DNA of 64,000 nucleotides from Mya arenaria (lineage: Eukaryota; Mollusca; Bivalvia; Myida; Myidae), in NCBI RefSeq assembly GCF_026914265.1, contig NC_069126.1, positions 39,962,421-40,026,420 of the forward strand, given 5' to 3'. This document shows positions 1 to 12,960 of the stretch, in pieces. Position 1 is the stretch's first letter. Every line of letters begins with the position of its first letter. Below the pieces are notes generated by a model. It was given only the letters and a program-made list of their open reading frames with translations. It did no database searches and was not told where the DNA came from. Position numbers and translations under genes: made by a program.

Positions 1-1136
1 GAGAATATTAATCTTAATCGATATGTTGATATGCCGGAGTACGATGCTCCGCTTGACGTACTACCGCCCGCTCGTCTTTCGATGACCAGGCTAATCCTTT
101 TGGTAACAAATTATTATCACTTTGTAAAGAAAATAGTATATTTATCGTCAATGGTAGATTAGAGCCAGGTCATTTTACATGTCATAACTTTATTAGAAAC
201 ACATTCGCTTCTAGTGTTGTTGACTATGTGATAATTTACTTGCTTAGATAGTTTTAAAGTTCTAGACTCTACAGAGTTTTCCGACCATTGCCCGATTGAT
301 TTTTCTTTGAATTGTAATACTCTTTATAATGATACAAACTTGAATTCTACTTATGATAAGATTATTTGGGATACCTGCGATGCCAATGTGTTACAACATG
401 CGTTAGACGGTAAAAAACGATTATTTGATGAAATTACCAATAATTTATTACATGACAATGTGGACTTTGATGTATGTATAAATAAACTGTGTGATCTTAT
501 TTATGATATATCTTTTCAGCTGAATGGAAAGTCTTTTAATGTAAACCCTCTACGTAAATGCAACACTAGAAAATCATTGTGGTTTGATGTAACTTGCAAA
601 GATCATAAAAATATATTTTATCGTTGCAAAAGGGTATTTAAATATTCACCTACGAATGAAAATCGTTTAGCTTTTTTAAATGCTAGAGCTAGCTTTTGTG
701 ATGTTAAACGCAAAGCAAAGCGTGTTTTTATACTAAGAAACGTAATACATTATGTACATTAGTAAGTCTAGCCCAAGAAAGTTCTGGAAATATATAAACA
801 AATATAAGGCTAAACCTATTTCTAGTAGTCACCATGTCAATATTGATGATTTTATCAAACATTTTAAGGATATATCAAATACTCCGCACTTCAGCTCATT
901 CGACAACGACGATTTTTTAACCAGAGAGGAACCAATAAATGTTGATGATTTAGACTGCCCTTTTACGATCACAGAAATTTTAAAAACTATTTCAAATTTA
1001 AAAAGACATAAAAGTCCTGATATGCAAAATAATGTTGCTGAGTTTTTCGTTGATTCTAAGCGTTTTATTTCTCCCTATCTTGTTAAGATTTTTAATTTTA
1101 TCTTTGACAAAGGAATTTATCCTGAGGCTTGATGTA

Positions 1137-1930
1137 AAGGCGTCATAGTTCCTATCTTTAAGAAAGGTGATCGTTCTTGTGCTGCTAACTATAGAGGGAT
1201 AACTTTAATAAATGTTATTGCTAAAATATTTTCAATTACCTTACGGAATAGAATAAACGAGTGGTGTGAACGTGAACATATATTAAACTCATCTCAATTT
1301 GGGTTTAGAGATAGCCGTAGCACAACTGATTGTATTTTTATATAACATACTATTATTCAGAATGTTATTAATAATAAATCCAAGTTGTATTGTGCCTGTA
1401 TAGACTACGAAAAAGCGTTTGATACTGTCATGCATGAAGCGCTTTGGATTAAACTTTTGAAATCTGGTATGAGTTGCAAAATGCTTAAAATGATTCAAGC
1501 TATTTATCTCAATGTTAAGTCTTGTATTAAAGATTCTGCTTGTATGTCATATTCTGAAATGTTTAATGTTACTCTTGGTGTTAAGCAGGGCGAACCCTTG
1601 TCTCCATTTTTGTTTATATTATTTATAAATGACATTAAAGATTGTATAGATTTTATCAACCTTACGGAAAAAGATTTACGCCTGCTATCCATATTTATGC
1701 TACTATTTGCTGACGATATTGCGTTGTTCACTACCAGTGCAGATAGTTTACAATTACAACTGGACACTATATATCAATATTCATGCGAATGAGGCTCAAA
1801 GATAAATGTAAATAAAACTAAACTTTGTGTTTTTGAGAAAAGAAAAAGCAATTGTACATTCAATTGGTCTATCAATGGTGACATTATTGAAATTGTCAGT
1901 TAATTCTGTTACCTAGGTATTAAGTTTTAT
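1137..1930 (+). pseudogene. Reverse transcriptase domain of the left LINE, broken
   Basis: Conserved RT blocks are readable across frame breaks: VPIFKKGD, NYRGITL, then SQFGFRDSRST (about 1296-1326), the catalytic DYEKAFDTV block near 1406, GVKQGEPLSPFLF near 1580 and LLFADDIALF near 1700. The FADD box keeps both catalytic aspartates. Stops and frameshifts lie between the blocks, so no full RT can be made. It is part of the surrounding LINE, not a host gene. Confidence 0.88.
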
Positions 1931-3182
1931 TACACTGGTAATTTATCACGGGTAATAAATACTTTAAATGAGCAAGCTTTGAAAGCATATAACCATTTAT
2001 TATCGATATTTAGTCGTGTCAGTATAGATGTTAAAACAAAACTCTCATTGTTTGGTGCGCTTGTTGTACCAATTATTCTATATTGCTCTGAGGTATGGGG
2101 GATTTACAACACAAATAACGTCGACAAGTTGCACTCAAAAATTTTTAAATTGCTGTTAGGAGTACGCCCCCAGACTTCAAATGCAGCTGTTTTTGGTGAG
2201 TTGGGTAGACTCCCATTGTCTGTCATATGCAAACAAAGAGCTTTACTGGGGTAAGGTTATAAATAAGCCAGATTCACTTATGTTTAACGTTTTTACTGAA
2301 CAATGTAATTTATATAATGGTTTAAATAGAAATATCGCTAATAACTCATATATAAACCTATGGTGTATATCAGTCAAACGGGTGTTAGATAATCTCGGTC
2401 ATGGTAATATTTTCTTTGAATTTAATGCTGATATCAATTATATACCAAATTTGGTGCAAAGACTGAGAGATCAATACGTACAACAATGGAGTGATATATT
2501 GTCTAATCAACCCAAAATGGAATACTATAAAACATTTAAATGCGAATTTAAATACGAAAAATACTTAGATTGTGTTTATAATACAAAATTTAGACAAAAG
2601 TTGTCACAATTTCGATTATCTTCACATAATTTGGAAATGAAAGAGGTAGATTTAATAATGTTATTAGGGCAGAACGTAAATGTAAATTATGTGCACAGAA
2701 TACTGTTGTGTCAGAATTTCACTTTCTACTATGTTATTCCGCTTATAGTGATATACGAAGAAAACATGGAATAAAATCACACTGGCCTAGCTTACTTAAA
2801 TTTAAGAATTTATTATCCTGTCAAAATGTTAAGGTTATTAACAATGTTGCTAGTTTTATTTCCGATGCAATGAAATTTCGAGAGGAAAAACTCCAATTTT
2901 TGGCTGCTTCTTATTTTACTTAAATAATAATAATAGTAATGTCAAAAATATTGATTATAATTATAGTTATTATGAAAATGACAGAAATGACAATAATTAA
3001 TCATGATAAAGTTTGTATAACACGTTAATTACTTAGCATATTGATTATTTCAATTGTCAATATATATACATTTTCATATGCATTTTATATTATATTTGTA
3101 ATATTTGTTCATGTACGTTTGTGTCTTGGCCATATCGATATTTATGCAATGTGTAAATGGCCAAAGGCAAGATGCCGATTTG

Positions 3183-3213
3183 CCAATAAAAACTTGTAAA
3201 AACTTGTATTGAA
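3183..3213 (+). repeat. LINE 3' tail with tandem ACTTGTA units
   Basis: AATAAA is followed by two or three imperfect AAAACTTGT units. The antisense LINE at 28401 ends in the same kind of tail (on its own strand AATAAACTTGTAAACTTGTA). Short tandem tails instead of poly(A) are typical of CR1-like elements. Confidence 0.6.
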
Positions 3214-3294
3214 AAATGAATATTAATAAGGAAAACAACACTATTTCAGTATGAAAAACTTTTAATTTAAATAGTATTTCGTAGAGTAACCAAC

Positions 3295-3400
3295 TGTCAC
3301 AGGGTGAGAAAAGTGTGCAGCCAGACCGGGGCTCGAACCCGGGACCCCTGGCTATCAGGGCGAGCTACCGGACCGCTTACACACTTCCTCACCACTTGTG
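3295..3400 (-). repeat. tRNA-like sequence inside an inverted flank
   Basis: On the minus strand the segment has a Pol III B-box-like GGGTTCGAGCCCC, a five-pair T-arm (CCGGG/CCCGG), an anticodon-like stem-loop (CCCT/AGGG around GATAGCC) and an A-box-like TAGCTCGCC. Outside it, GTGAGGAAGTGTG pairs with CACACTTTTCTCAC. It looks like a tRNA-derived repeat (SINE-like or carried by the adjacent LTR element). It is unlikely to be a working tRNA gene because the acceptor and D arms do not close well. Confidence 0.5.
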
Positions 3401-3625
3401 TAGGTATCGGTACCGTGACATAATTTCCCGCAAACTGGAAATTCGTCCTCGAATTTGAGGAACACCAGTGCTAAGGAATTCACATAATTAACACTGAGAG
3501 CGCGTTATGCTGCCAAACAGTTCTGCCACGGTCCCTCGTTGGGCGCCAAATGTCACACGGTGAGAAAATCCCACGTAATTATTAAAGAAAACACGCAAAT
3601 TCTTACTTCTTTATATAAACTGAAT
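3295..3625 (-). mobile_element. LTR retrotransposon remnant (LTR end plus primer-binding site)
   Basis: On the minus strand an LTR-like end (ending TGTGACA at about 3552) is followed after two bases by TGGCGCCCAACGAGGG. This has the form of a lysine-tRNA primer-binding site. A TATATAAAG box lies about 60 bases before that LTR end. The phrase TGTCAC(A/C)GGTGAGAAAA occurs twice, near 3295 and 3552, bracketing the segment. No gag or pol reading frame is present. The outer LTR border on the right could not be located, so the true extent may be larger. Confidence 0.5.
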
Positions 3626-4477
3626 GACCTCAATAAAAATAAAACAACAAAACAAACATATTTAATACCGACGATCCTGGCGATGAATCTATGTCTTTTT
3701 TGCGTTGTACTTTTCGCGTGTTTTGTCGTTTTCACCATCACCATCGGAAAATAGCGGGTTATTTGAAAGTATATAATTTTACAAGGTGGAAATACCATGT
3801 GTTTTTTAATTCGTTTGTTCCTTTAAAACACAAAACACAATGTTACCCCAATTCGGGGTTGTGGCACGTAGGATGATTTCATTTTTTTCTAGTTGATATC
3901 AATAATGTCTTGTTTGACGCGGGAAAAGCAAGAAACATAACCAATGTTCCTACCAATTAATTTCAACACATGACTCAAAAAGTCATCATTGGAAAATATG
4001 CGACGACACAGACAAATATCATATCGATCATATTTCAATAGAAGCGTTGTGCAATAATGAACGGAAAGATACGATCAATAATTAATTACATGTGTTTGAA
4101 AAGGGCATTCATTTTGTCACTTTAATCTCTTAAATAGGTACTTGTTATACAAAAGCGTTTTAAATGACGAACATGTTTTGCAATCAAATATCATGTTATA
4201 GTTTAACGCTCAATATCGACAGACTAATGTTCTCGTTCCACCATTCTTTTGTCTACAATACGTTGATCTTGATACCAAGGACTGCCATTTTAATTGTAAA
4301 CAATGGCATCGAGAAAAGTTCAAGATTTAGGAACACATAAAATGCTTTGGTTGGCTTTTTACCACAATCATTATTCATTTAACTGTTTAAACTATGTTTA
4401 ATAACGCGTTACCTGTGTTATAGAGCGACGATACATTGTTTTAGCATACCATACCTTTTAAACCGTCTGGTCAGGAA

Positions 4478-4508
<31 letters not shown>

Positions 4509-5009
4509 CAAACATCAAGATAGATAAGATATAGCACACATTTTGAATTAAACATTTTTTATTCATTCGCGTATACAAACATAACATTAAGGCAAGATAC
4601 ACATGCATAATCTAGAGAAAAGGATTTGAACGAAATATGAAAATATATTTTACTAATCTCTTTTATAAACTTCAGCAAAAGTTTGCTTTCAGAAATCGAA
4701 AACAAAATACGTCGTTTTGGTTCAAGAACGGAATAAGAAAGTAAAACATTGAGCACACTGTTAAAAACGCAAGCGATGAAATAAAATCAATTGACGATAT
4801 ATGAAACTGTTCTGCTGACATATTCGAACGAAGGACGGACGGACAAACAGACAATATAATAACACAAACAGAAATAAACAGAAACAGTCAATACTATTAC
4901 TAAAAGACAAAACGAGCTTAAGAAAATAGCGTACGCCATAAAGACATGTCTCTTCATAACACAATAGATATAATATAGAAAATCAATCTGGTGATATCAT
5001 GATAAATCG
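3626..5009. other. Intergenic, no gene recognised
   Basis: AT-rich sequence with only short, stop-interrupted frames. The left part may still belong to the LTR of the remnant at 3295-3625. A CAA microsatellite lies at 4481-4508. Nothing else is supported. Confidence 0.6.
4481..4508 (+). repeat. (CAA)n microsatellite
   Basis: About nine uninterrupted CAA triplets. Confidence 0.95.
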
Positions 5010-5859
5010 GTTTTGAGGTGTATTGGTATACAATTATCGACTGATGTTGAGATAAATGGTTACACAATTATCGACTGATATTGAGTCGCATAGTTATCGA
5101 CTGATGTTGAAGTGAATGGTTATACGATTATCGATTGATGTTAAGGTGAATGGTTATACGATTATCGACTGATGTTGAGGTGAATGGTTATACGAATGTC
5201 GACTGGTTTGAGTTGTATGGCTATAAAATATTGACTGGTGTTGAGTTGTATGCTTAAACGATTGTCGATTGATGTTAAGGTGTATGGTTATACGATTGTC
5301 GACTGGTATTGAGGTGTAAGGTTATACGATTGTCGACTGGTGTTGAGTTGTATGGTTAAACGAGTGTAGACTGGTGTTGATGTGTATGACTATACGATTA
5401 TCGACTGGTGTTGATGTGTATGGTTATACAATAGCCGACTTGTGTTGAGGTGGTTGCTTTTACGATTGGCGAATGGTCTTGAGGTGTATGATTATACAAT
5501 ATTCGACTAGTGTTGGGTTGTCGACTGGAGCTACGATATATAATTTTAAGATTGTCGATTGGTGTTGATTTGTATGGTTATTTGATTTTCGATTGTTATT
5601 GAGGACTATGGATATACGATTGTCGACTGGTATTGAGGTGTATGATTATACGAGTGTCAATAAGTGTGGGTTTGTATGGTTATAATCTTGTCGACTGGTG
5701 TTGAGGTGTACTGTTAAACAAGGGTGCACTGGTGTTGAGGTGTATTATTAAACGATTGCCGAGTGACGATGAGTTGTATGGTTTAAGGATTGTCGACTAG
5801 TGTGGGGTTGTATGGTTATACGATTGTCGAATGGTGTTGAGGTGTATGGTTATACGATT

Positions 5860-6840
5860 GTCGACTAGTGTGGGGTTGTTTGGTTTAAGGATTGTCGAAT
5901 GGTGTAAAGGTGTATGGTTATACGATTGTCGACTAGTGTGGGGTTGTTTGGTTTAAGGATTGTCGAATGGTGTAAAGGTGTATGGTTATACGATTGTCGA
6001 CTAGTGTAGGGTTGTTTGTTTTAAGGATTGTCGAATGGTGTAAAGGTGTATGGTTATACGATTGTCGACTAGTGTGGGGTTGTATGGTTTAAGGATTGTC
6101 GAATGGTGTAAAGGTGTATGGTTATACGATTGTCGACTAGTGTGGGGTTGTTTGGTTTAAGGATTGTCGAATGGTGTAAAGGTGTATGGTTATACAATTG
6201 TCGACTAGTGTAGGGTTGTTTGGTTTAAGGATTGTCGAATGGTGTAAAGGTGTATGGTTATACGATTGTCGACTAGTGTAGGGTTGTTTGTTTTAAGGAT
6301 TGTCAAATGGTGTTGAGGTATATGGTTATACGATTGTCGACTAGTGTGGGGTTGTTTGGTTTAAGGATTGTCGAATGGTGTAAAGGTGTATGGTTATACG
6401 ATTGTCGACTAGTGTGGGGTTGTTTGGTTTAAGGATTGTCGAATAGTGTTGAGGTGTATGGTTATACGATTGTCGACTAGTGTGGGGTTGTTTGGTTTAA
6501 GGATTGTCGAATGATGTAAAGGTGTATGGTTATACGATTGTCGACTAGTGTGGGGTTGTTTGGTTTAAGGATTGTCGAATAGTGTTGAGGTGTATGGTTA
6601 TACGATTGTCGACTAGTGTGGGGTTGTTTGGTTTAAGGATTGTCGAATAGTGTTGAGGTGTATGGTTATACGATTGTCGACTAGTGTAGGGTTGTTTGGT
6701 TTAAGGATTGTCGAATGATGTAAAGGTGTATGGTTATACGATTGTCGACTAATGTAGGGTTGTTTGTTTTAAGGATTGTCGAATGGTGTAAAGGTGTATG
6801 GTTATACGATTGTCGACTAGTGTGGGGTTAACTGGTTAAA
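5860..6840. repeat. 68-bp higher-order zone A of the minisatellite
   Basis: Two alternating 34-bp unit types form a dimer repeated about 14 times. One type has GACTAGTGTGGGGTTGTTTG; the other has GAATGGTGTAAAGGTGTATG. Only scattered substitutions separate the dimers. Confidence 0.9.
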
Positions 6841-9259
6841 GGATTGTCGAATGGTGTGGGGTTGTATGGTTAAACGATTGTCGAATGGTGTTGGGGTGTA
6901 TGGTTATAGATTGTCGAATGGTGTGGGGTTGTATGGTTACACGATTGTCGAATGGTGTGGGGTTGTATGGTTACACGATTGTTGAATGGTGTGGGGTTGT
7001 ATGGTTACACGATTGTCGACTAGTGTGGGGTTGTATGGTTACACGATTGTTGAATGGTGTGGGGTTGTATGGTTACACGATTGTCGAATGGTGTTGGGGT
7101 GTATGGTTATACAATTGTCGACTAGTGTGGGGTTGTATGGTTACACGATTGTCGACAAGTGTGGGGTTGTATGGTTAAAGGATTGTCGAATGGTGTGGGG
7201 TTGTATGGTTATACGATTGTCGACTAGTGTGGGGTTGTATGGTTACACGATTGTCGACAAGTGTGGGGTTGTATGGTTAAAGGATTGTCGAATGGTGTGG
7301 GGTTGTATGGTTACACGATTGTTGAATGGTGTGGGTTGTATGGTTACACGATTGTCGAATGGTGTGGAGGTGTATGGTTATACAATTGTCGACTAGTGTG
7401 GGGTTGTATGGTTACACGATTGTCGACAAGTGTGGGGTTGTATGGTTAAAGGATTGTCGAATGGTGTGGGGTTGTATGGTTATACGATTGTCGAATGGTG
7501 TTGGGGTGTATGGTTATACGATTGTCGAATGGTGTTGGGGTGTATGGTTATACAATTGTCGACTAGTGTGGGGTTGTATGGTTACACGATTGTCGACTAG
7601 TGTGGAGGTGTATGGTTACACGATTGTCAAATGGTGTGGAGGTGTATGGTTATACAATTGTCGACTAGTGTGGGGTTGTATGGTTACACGATTGTCGAAT
7701 GGTGTAAAGGTGTATGGTTATACGATTGTCAAATGGTGTTGGGGTGTATGGTTAAACGATTGTCGAATGGTGTGGAGGTGTATGGTTATAGATTGTCGAC
7801 TAGTGTGGTGTTGTATGGTTACACGATTGTTGAATGGTGTGGGGTTGTATGGTTATACAATTGTCGACTAGTGTGGGGTTGTATGGTTACACGATTGTCG
7901 AATGGTGTGGGGTTGTTTGTTTTAAGGATTGTCGAATGGTGTGGAGTTGTATGGTTATACGATTGTCGATAAGTGTGGGGTTGTATGGTTACACGATTGT
8001 CGAGTAGTGTGGGGTTGTATGGTTAAACGATTGTCGAATGGTGTGGAGGTGTATGGTTATAGATTGTCGACTAGTGTGGGGTTGTATGGTTATACGATTG
8101 TTGAATGGTGCGGAGGTGTATGGTTATACGATTGTCGGCTAGTGTAGAGCTGTATGCTTACACGATTGTCGAATGGTGTTCAGGTGTATGGTTATACAAT
8201 TGTCGACTAGTGTGGGGTTGTATGGTTACACGATTGTTGAATGGTGTGGAGGTGTATGGTTATACGATTGTCGGCTAGTGTAGAGCTGTATGCTTACACG
8301 ATTGTCGAATGGTGTTGGGGTGTATGGTTATACAATTGTCGACAAGTGTGGTGTTGTATGGTTATACGATTGTCGACTAGTGTGGGGTTGTATGGTTACA
8401 CGATTGTCGAATGGTGTTGAGGTGTATGGTTACACGATTGTCGAATGGTGTAAAGGTGTATGGTTATACGATTGTCGACTAGTGTAGGGTTGTTTGTTTT
8501 AAGGATTGTCGAATGGTGTGAAGGTGTATGGTTATACGATTGTCGACTAGTGTGGGGTTGTATGGTTACACGATTGTCGAATGGTGTTGGGGTGTATGGT
8601 TATACAATTGTCGACTAGTGTGGGGTTGTATGCTACACGATTGTCGAAAGGTGTGGAGTTGTACGGTTATACGATTGTCGACTAGTGTGGGGTTGTCTGG
8701 TTATACGATTGTCGACTAGTGTGGGGTTGTATGGTTACACGATTGTCGACTAGTGTGGGGTTGTCTGGTTATACGATTGTCGACTAGTGTGGGGTTGTAT
8801 GGTTACACGATTGTTGAATGGTGTGGAGGTGTATGGTTATACGATTGTCGACTAGTGTGGGGTTGTATGCTACACGATTGTCGAATGGTGTGGAGTTGTA
8901 TGGTTATACGATTGTCGACTAGTGTGGGGTTGTATGGTTACACGATTGTCGAATGGTGTTGGGGTTGTCTGGTTATACGATTGTCGACTAGTGTGGGGTT
9001 GTATGGTTAAACGATTGTCGAATGGTGTGGAGGTGTATGGTTATACGATTGTCGACAAGTGTGGGGTTGTATGGTTACACGATTGTTGAATGGTGTGGAG
9101 GTGTATGGTTATACGATTATCGGCTAGTGTAGAGTTGTATGGTTACACGATTGACGAATAGTGTGGAGGTGTATGGTTATACAATTGTCGACTAGTATAT
9201 GGTTGTATGGTTAGACGATTGTCGAATGGTGTGGAGGTGTATGGTTATACGATTGTCGA

Positions 9260-10525
9260 CTAGTGTGGGGTGGTATGGTTACACGATTGTCGAATGGTGT
9301 GGAGGTGTATGGTTATACGATTGTCGACTAGTGTGGTGTTGTATGGTTACACGATTGTCGAATGGTGTGGAGGTGTATGGTTATACGATTGTCGACTAGT
9401 GTGGTGTTGTATGGTTACACGATTGTTGAATGGTGTGGAGGTGTATGGTTATACGATTGTCGACTAGTGTGGTGTTGTATGGTTACACGATTGTCGAATG
9501 GTGTGGAGGTGTATGGTTATACGATTGTCGACTAGTGTGGTGTTGTATGGTTACACGATTGTTGAATGGTGTGGAGGTGTATGGTTATACGATTGTCGAC
9601 TAGTGTGGTGTTGTATGGTTACACGATTGTTGAATGGTGTGGAGGTGTATGGTTATACGATTGTCGACTAGTGTGGTGTTGTATGGTTACACGATTGTTG
9701 AATGGTGTGGAGGTGTATGGTTATACGATTGTCGACTAGTGTGGGGTTGTATGGTTAAACGATTGTCGAATGGTGTGGAGGTGTATGGTTATACGATTGT
9801 CGACAAGTGTGGGGTTGTATGGTTACACGATTGTTGAATGGTGTGGAGGTGTATGGTTATACGATTATCGGCTAGTGTAGAGTTGTATGGTTACACGATT
9901 GACGAATGGTGTGGAGGTGTATGGTTATACGATTGTCGACTAGTGTGGGGTTGTATGGTTAGACGATTGTCGAATGGTGTGGAGGTGTATGGTTATACGA
10001 TTGTCGACTAGTGTGGTGTTGTATGGTTACACGATTGTCGAATGGTGTGGAGGTGTATGGTTATACGATTGTCGACTAGTGTGGTGTTGTATGGTTACAC
10101 GATTGTTGAATGGTGTGGAGGTGTATGGTTATACGATTGTCGACTAGTGTGGGGTTGTATGGTTACACGATTGTCGAATGGTGTGGAGGTGTATGGTTAT
10201 ACGATTGTCGACTAGTGTGGTGTTGTATGGTTACACGATTGTCGAATGGTGTGGAGGTGTATGGTTATACGATTGTCGACTAGTGTGGTGTTGTATGGTT
10301 ACACGATTGTCGAATGGTGTGGAGGTGTATGGTTATACGATTGTCGACTAGTGTGGTGTTGTATGGTTACACGATTGTCGAATGGTGTGGAGGTGTATGG
10401 TTATACGATTGTCGACTAGTGTGGTGTTGTATGGTTACACGATTGTTGAATGGTGTGGAGGTGTATGGTTATACGATTGTCGACTAGTGTGGGGTTGTAT
10501 GGTTACACGATTGTCGAATGGTGTA
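9260..10525. repeat. 68-bp higher-order zone B of the minisatellite
   Basis: A different, very uniform dimer alternates GACTAGTGTGGTGTTGTATG with GAATGGTGTGGAGGTGTATG. About 18 copies are close to identical, which points to recent local amplification or gene conversion. Confidence 0.9.
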
Positions 10526-12499
10526 AAGGTGTGTGGTTAATCGATTGTCGACTGGTGTTGTGGCTATTTATGGCTTTATGATATTTGACTGTTTTTGAGG
10601 TGTATAATTTTGTAAAAGTTTTGTATAAAGATTTTGGTGTTGATTTGCATGATTATACGATTGCCGATTGGTGTGGAGGTTTATGAGTATACATTTGTCC
10701 ACTAGTGTGGGATGGTATGGTTATTCGATTGTCGACTGGTGTTGAGGTGTAAGATTTTTATTGAGATATAATATTTTTGGAGATATATTATTTTACGGTT
10801 GTCGACTGGTGGTGAGATGTATGGTTATACGATTGTCGACTGGTATTGAGGTGTATGGTAATACGATTGTCGACTGGTGTAAAGTTGTATGTCTCTACGA
10901 TTTTCGAATGGTGTTGAGGTGTATGGTTTTAACATTGTAAACTGGTGTTGAGTTGTATGGTTATATGATAATCGACTGGTGTTAAAGTGTATGGTTATAC
11001 GATTGTCGACTTTAATTGGGTTGTATAGTTATACCATTGACGACTGATGTTGGGTTTTACGGTCATACGATTGCTGACTGGTGTTGAGGTGCATGGTTAT
11101 GCGATCGTCCTCGTGTGTACTTTTAAACGATTGTGCGTTGGTGTTGCGGTATATCGTTTAACAATTGCCGATTGATGTTGAGTTGGTTGGTTATACGATC
11201 TTACACAGGTGTAAAGGTGTATGGTTATTCATATGCCGACTAGTGTTGATGTGTATGGTTATATGATTGTCCACTGGTGTTGAGGTGTGTGGTTTTACGA
11301 GTGTCGACAGGTGTTAAGGTGTATAGTTACACGATTGGCGACTGGTGTTGAGGTGTATGGTTATACGATTGGCGACTGGTGTTGAGGTGTATGGTTATAC
11401 GATTGGCGACTGGTGTTGAGGTGTATGGTTATACGATTGGCGACTGGTGTTGAGGTGTATGGTTATACGATTGGCGACTGGTGGTGAGGTGTATGGTTAT
11501 ACGATTGTCCACTTGTGTTGAGGTGTATGGTTATACGATCGTCCACTGGTGTTGAGGTGTATGGTTTTACGAATGTCGACAGGTGTTAAGGTGAATAGCT
11601 GTACCATTGCCGACTGGTGTTGAGGTGTATGATTATACGATTTTCGCCTGTTGTTGAGGTGTTTGAGGGGTATGGTACACGATTTTCGAGGTGTTTGGTT
11701 GTACGATTGTCGCCTGGTGTTAAGGTGTATGGTTATAAGATTGTCGGCTGGTGTTGAAGGGTATTGTTAAACGATTGTTCACTTGCGCTAGGTTGTATGG
11801 TTATACTATTGCCACGGTGTGATAAGGTATATGGTAACACGATTGTCGTCTGGTGTTGAGGTGTATGGTTATAAGATTGTCGACTGGTGTTGAGGTGGTT
11901 GAGGTGTATCGCACACGGTTTTCGAGTGGTGTTGAGATGTTTGACTGTACGATTTCCGACTGGTGTAGAGGTGTATGGTTATACGAGTTTCGACTAGTGT
12001 TGAGGGGTATGGTTACACGATTGTCGTCTCTAGTTGAGGTATATGGTTATGCGATTGTCGACTGGAGTTGAGGGGTATGGTTATAAGATTGTCGACTGGT
12101 GTATAGGTGTATTTTAAAACGATTGTCGACTGGTGTTTATGTGTTTGGCTATATGATTGTACACTTGTGTTGAGGTGTATGGTTATACATTTCTGGACTA
12201 GTGTTGATGTGTATTGTAAAACGATTGTCGACTGGTGTTGATCTGTTTGGCTTCACGATTGCCGACTTTTGTTGGGGTGTATGGTTATATGATTGTCGAC
12301 TGTCGTTGGTTTGCATGGCTAAACGATTGTCGACTGGTGTTGAGCTGTTTTGATTCACGATTGCCGACTTTTGTTGGGGTGTATCGTTATGTGATTGTCA
12401 ACTGTCTTTGGTTTGCATGGCTAAACGATTGTCAACTGGTTGTATGGTTATACGATTGTCGCCTGGTGTTGAGGAGTATTGTTATACGATTGTCGACTT

Positions 12500-12960
12500 G
12501 TGATGAGTTGTATGGATATACGATTGTCGACTTGTGATGAGTTGTAGGGATATACGATTGTTTACTTGTGATGAGTTGAATGGATATACGATTGTCGACT
12601 TGTGATGAGTTGAATGGATATACGATTGTTTACTTGTGATGAGTTGAATGGATATACGATTGTCGACTTGTGATGAGTTGAATGGATATACGATTGTTTA
12701 CTTGTGATGAGTTGAATGGATATACGATTGTCGACTTGTGATGAGTTGAATGGATATACGATTGTTTGCTTGTGATGAGTTGAATGGATATACGATTGTC
12801 GACTTGTGATGAGTTGAATGGATATACGATTGTCGACTTGTGATGAGTTGAATGGATATACGATTGTTTACTTATGATGAGTTGTATGGATATACGATTG
12901 TCGACTTGTGATGAGTTGAATGGATATACGATTGTCGACCTGTGATAAATTGTATGGATA
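12500..12960. repeat. 68-bp higher-order zone C of the minisatellite
   Basis: A third subfamily alternates units with GATTGTCGACTTGTGATGAG and units with GATTGTTTACTTGTGATGAG, each followed by TTGAATGGATATAC. Confidence 0.88.

Larger units (their letters stand above)
1..3213 (+). mobile_element. Degenerate non-LTR retrotransposon (LINE), 5' end outside window
   Basis: Read in order on the + strand this is a LINE ORF2. It shows the end of an endonuclease domain (about 100-310, with VDYVI and SDHCP motifs), a linker (307-1132), a reverse transcriptase (about 1137-1930), a post-RT region (about 1979-2923) and an AT-rich 3' UTR. The 3' end carries AATAAA and a short tandem tail. The reading frame is broken many times: TGA at 1132-1134 where related elements have Trp, a stop near 1344, and shifts between the pieces. 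The element is therefore dead. The tail resembles that of the antisense LINE at 28401-33300, so both probably belong to one family. The clade is not certain; a CR1/L2/Jockey-like element is my best guess. Confidence 0.88.

Noticed and set aside
3310..3395. Functional tRNA gene on the minus strand
   Set aside because: The T-arm and B box are good, but the acceptor and D arms do not form a proper cloverleaf, and the segment lies within a repeat.
6885..9837. Many overlapping + strand open frames with YGYTIV/CMVTRLS repeats, as a repeat-protein gene
   Set aside because: The period is 34 bp, so the same DNA is read in all three phases in turn. There is no splice or start context and no selection for one frame.
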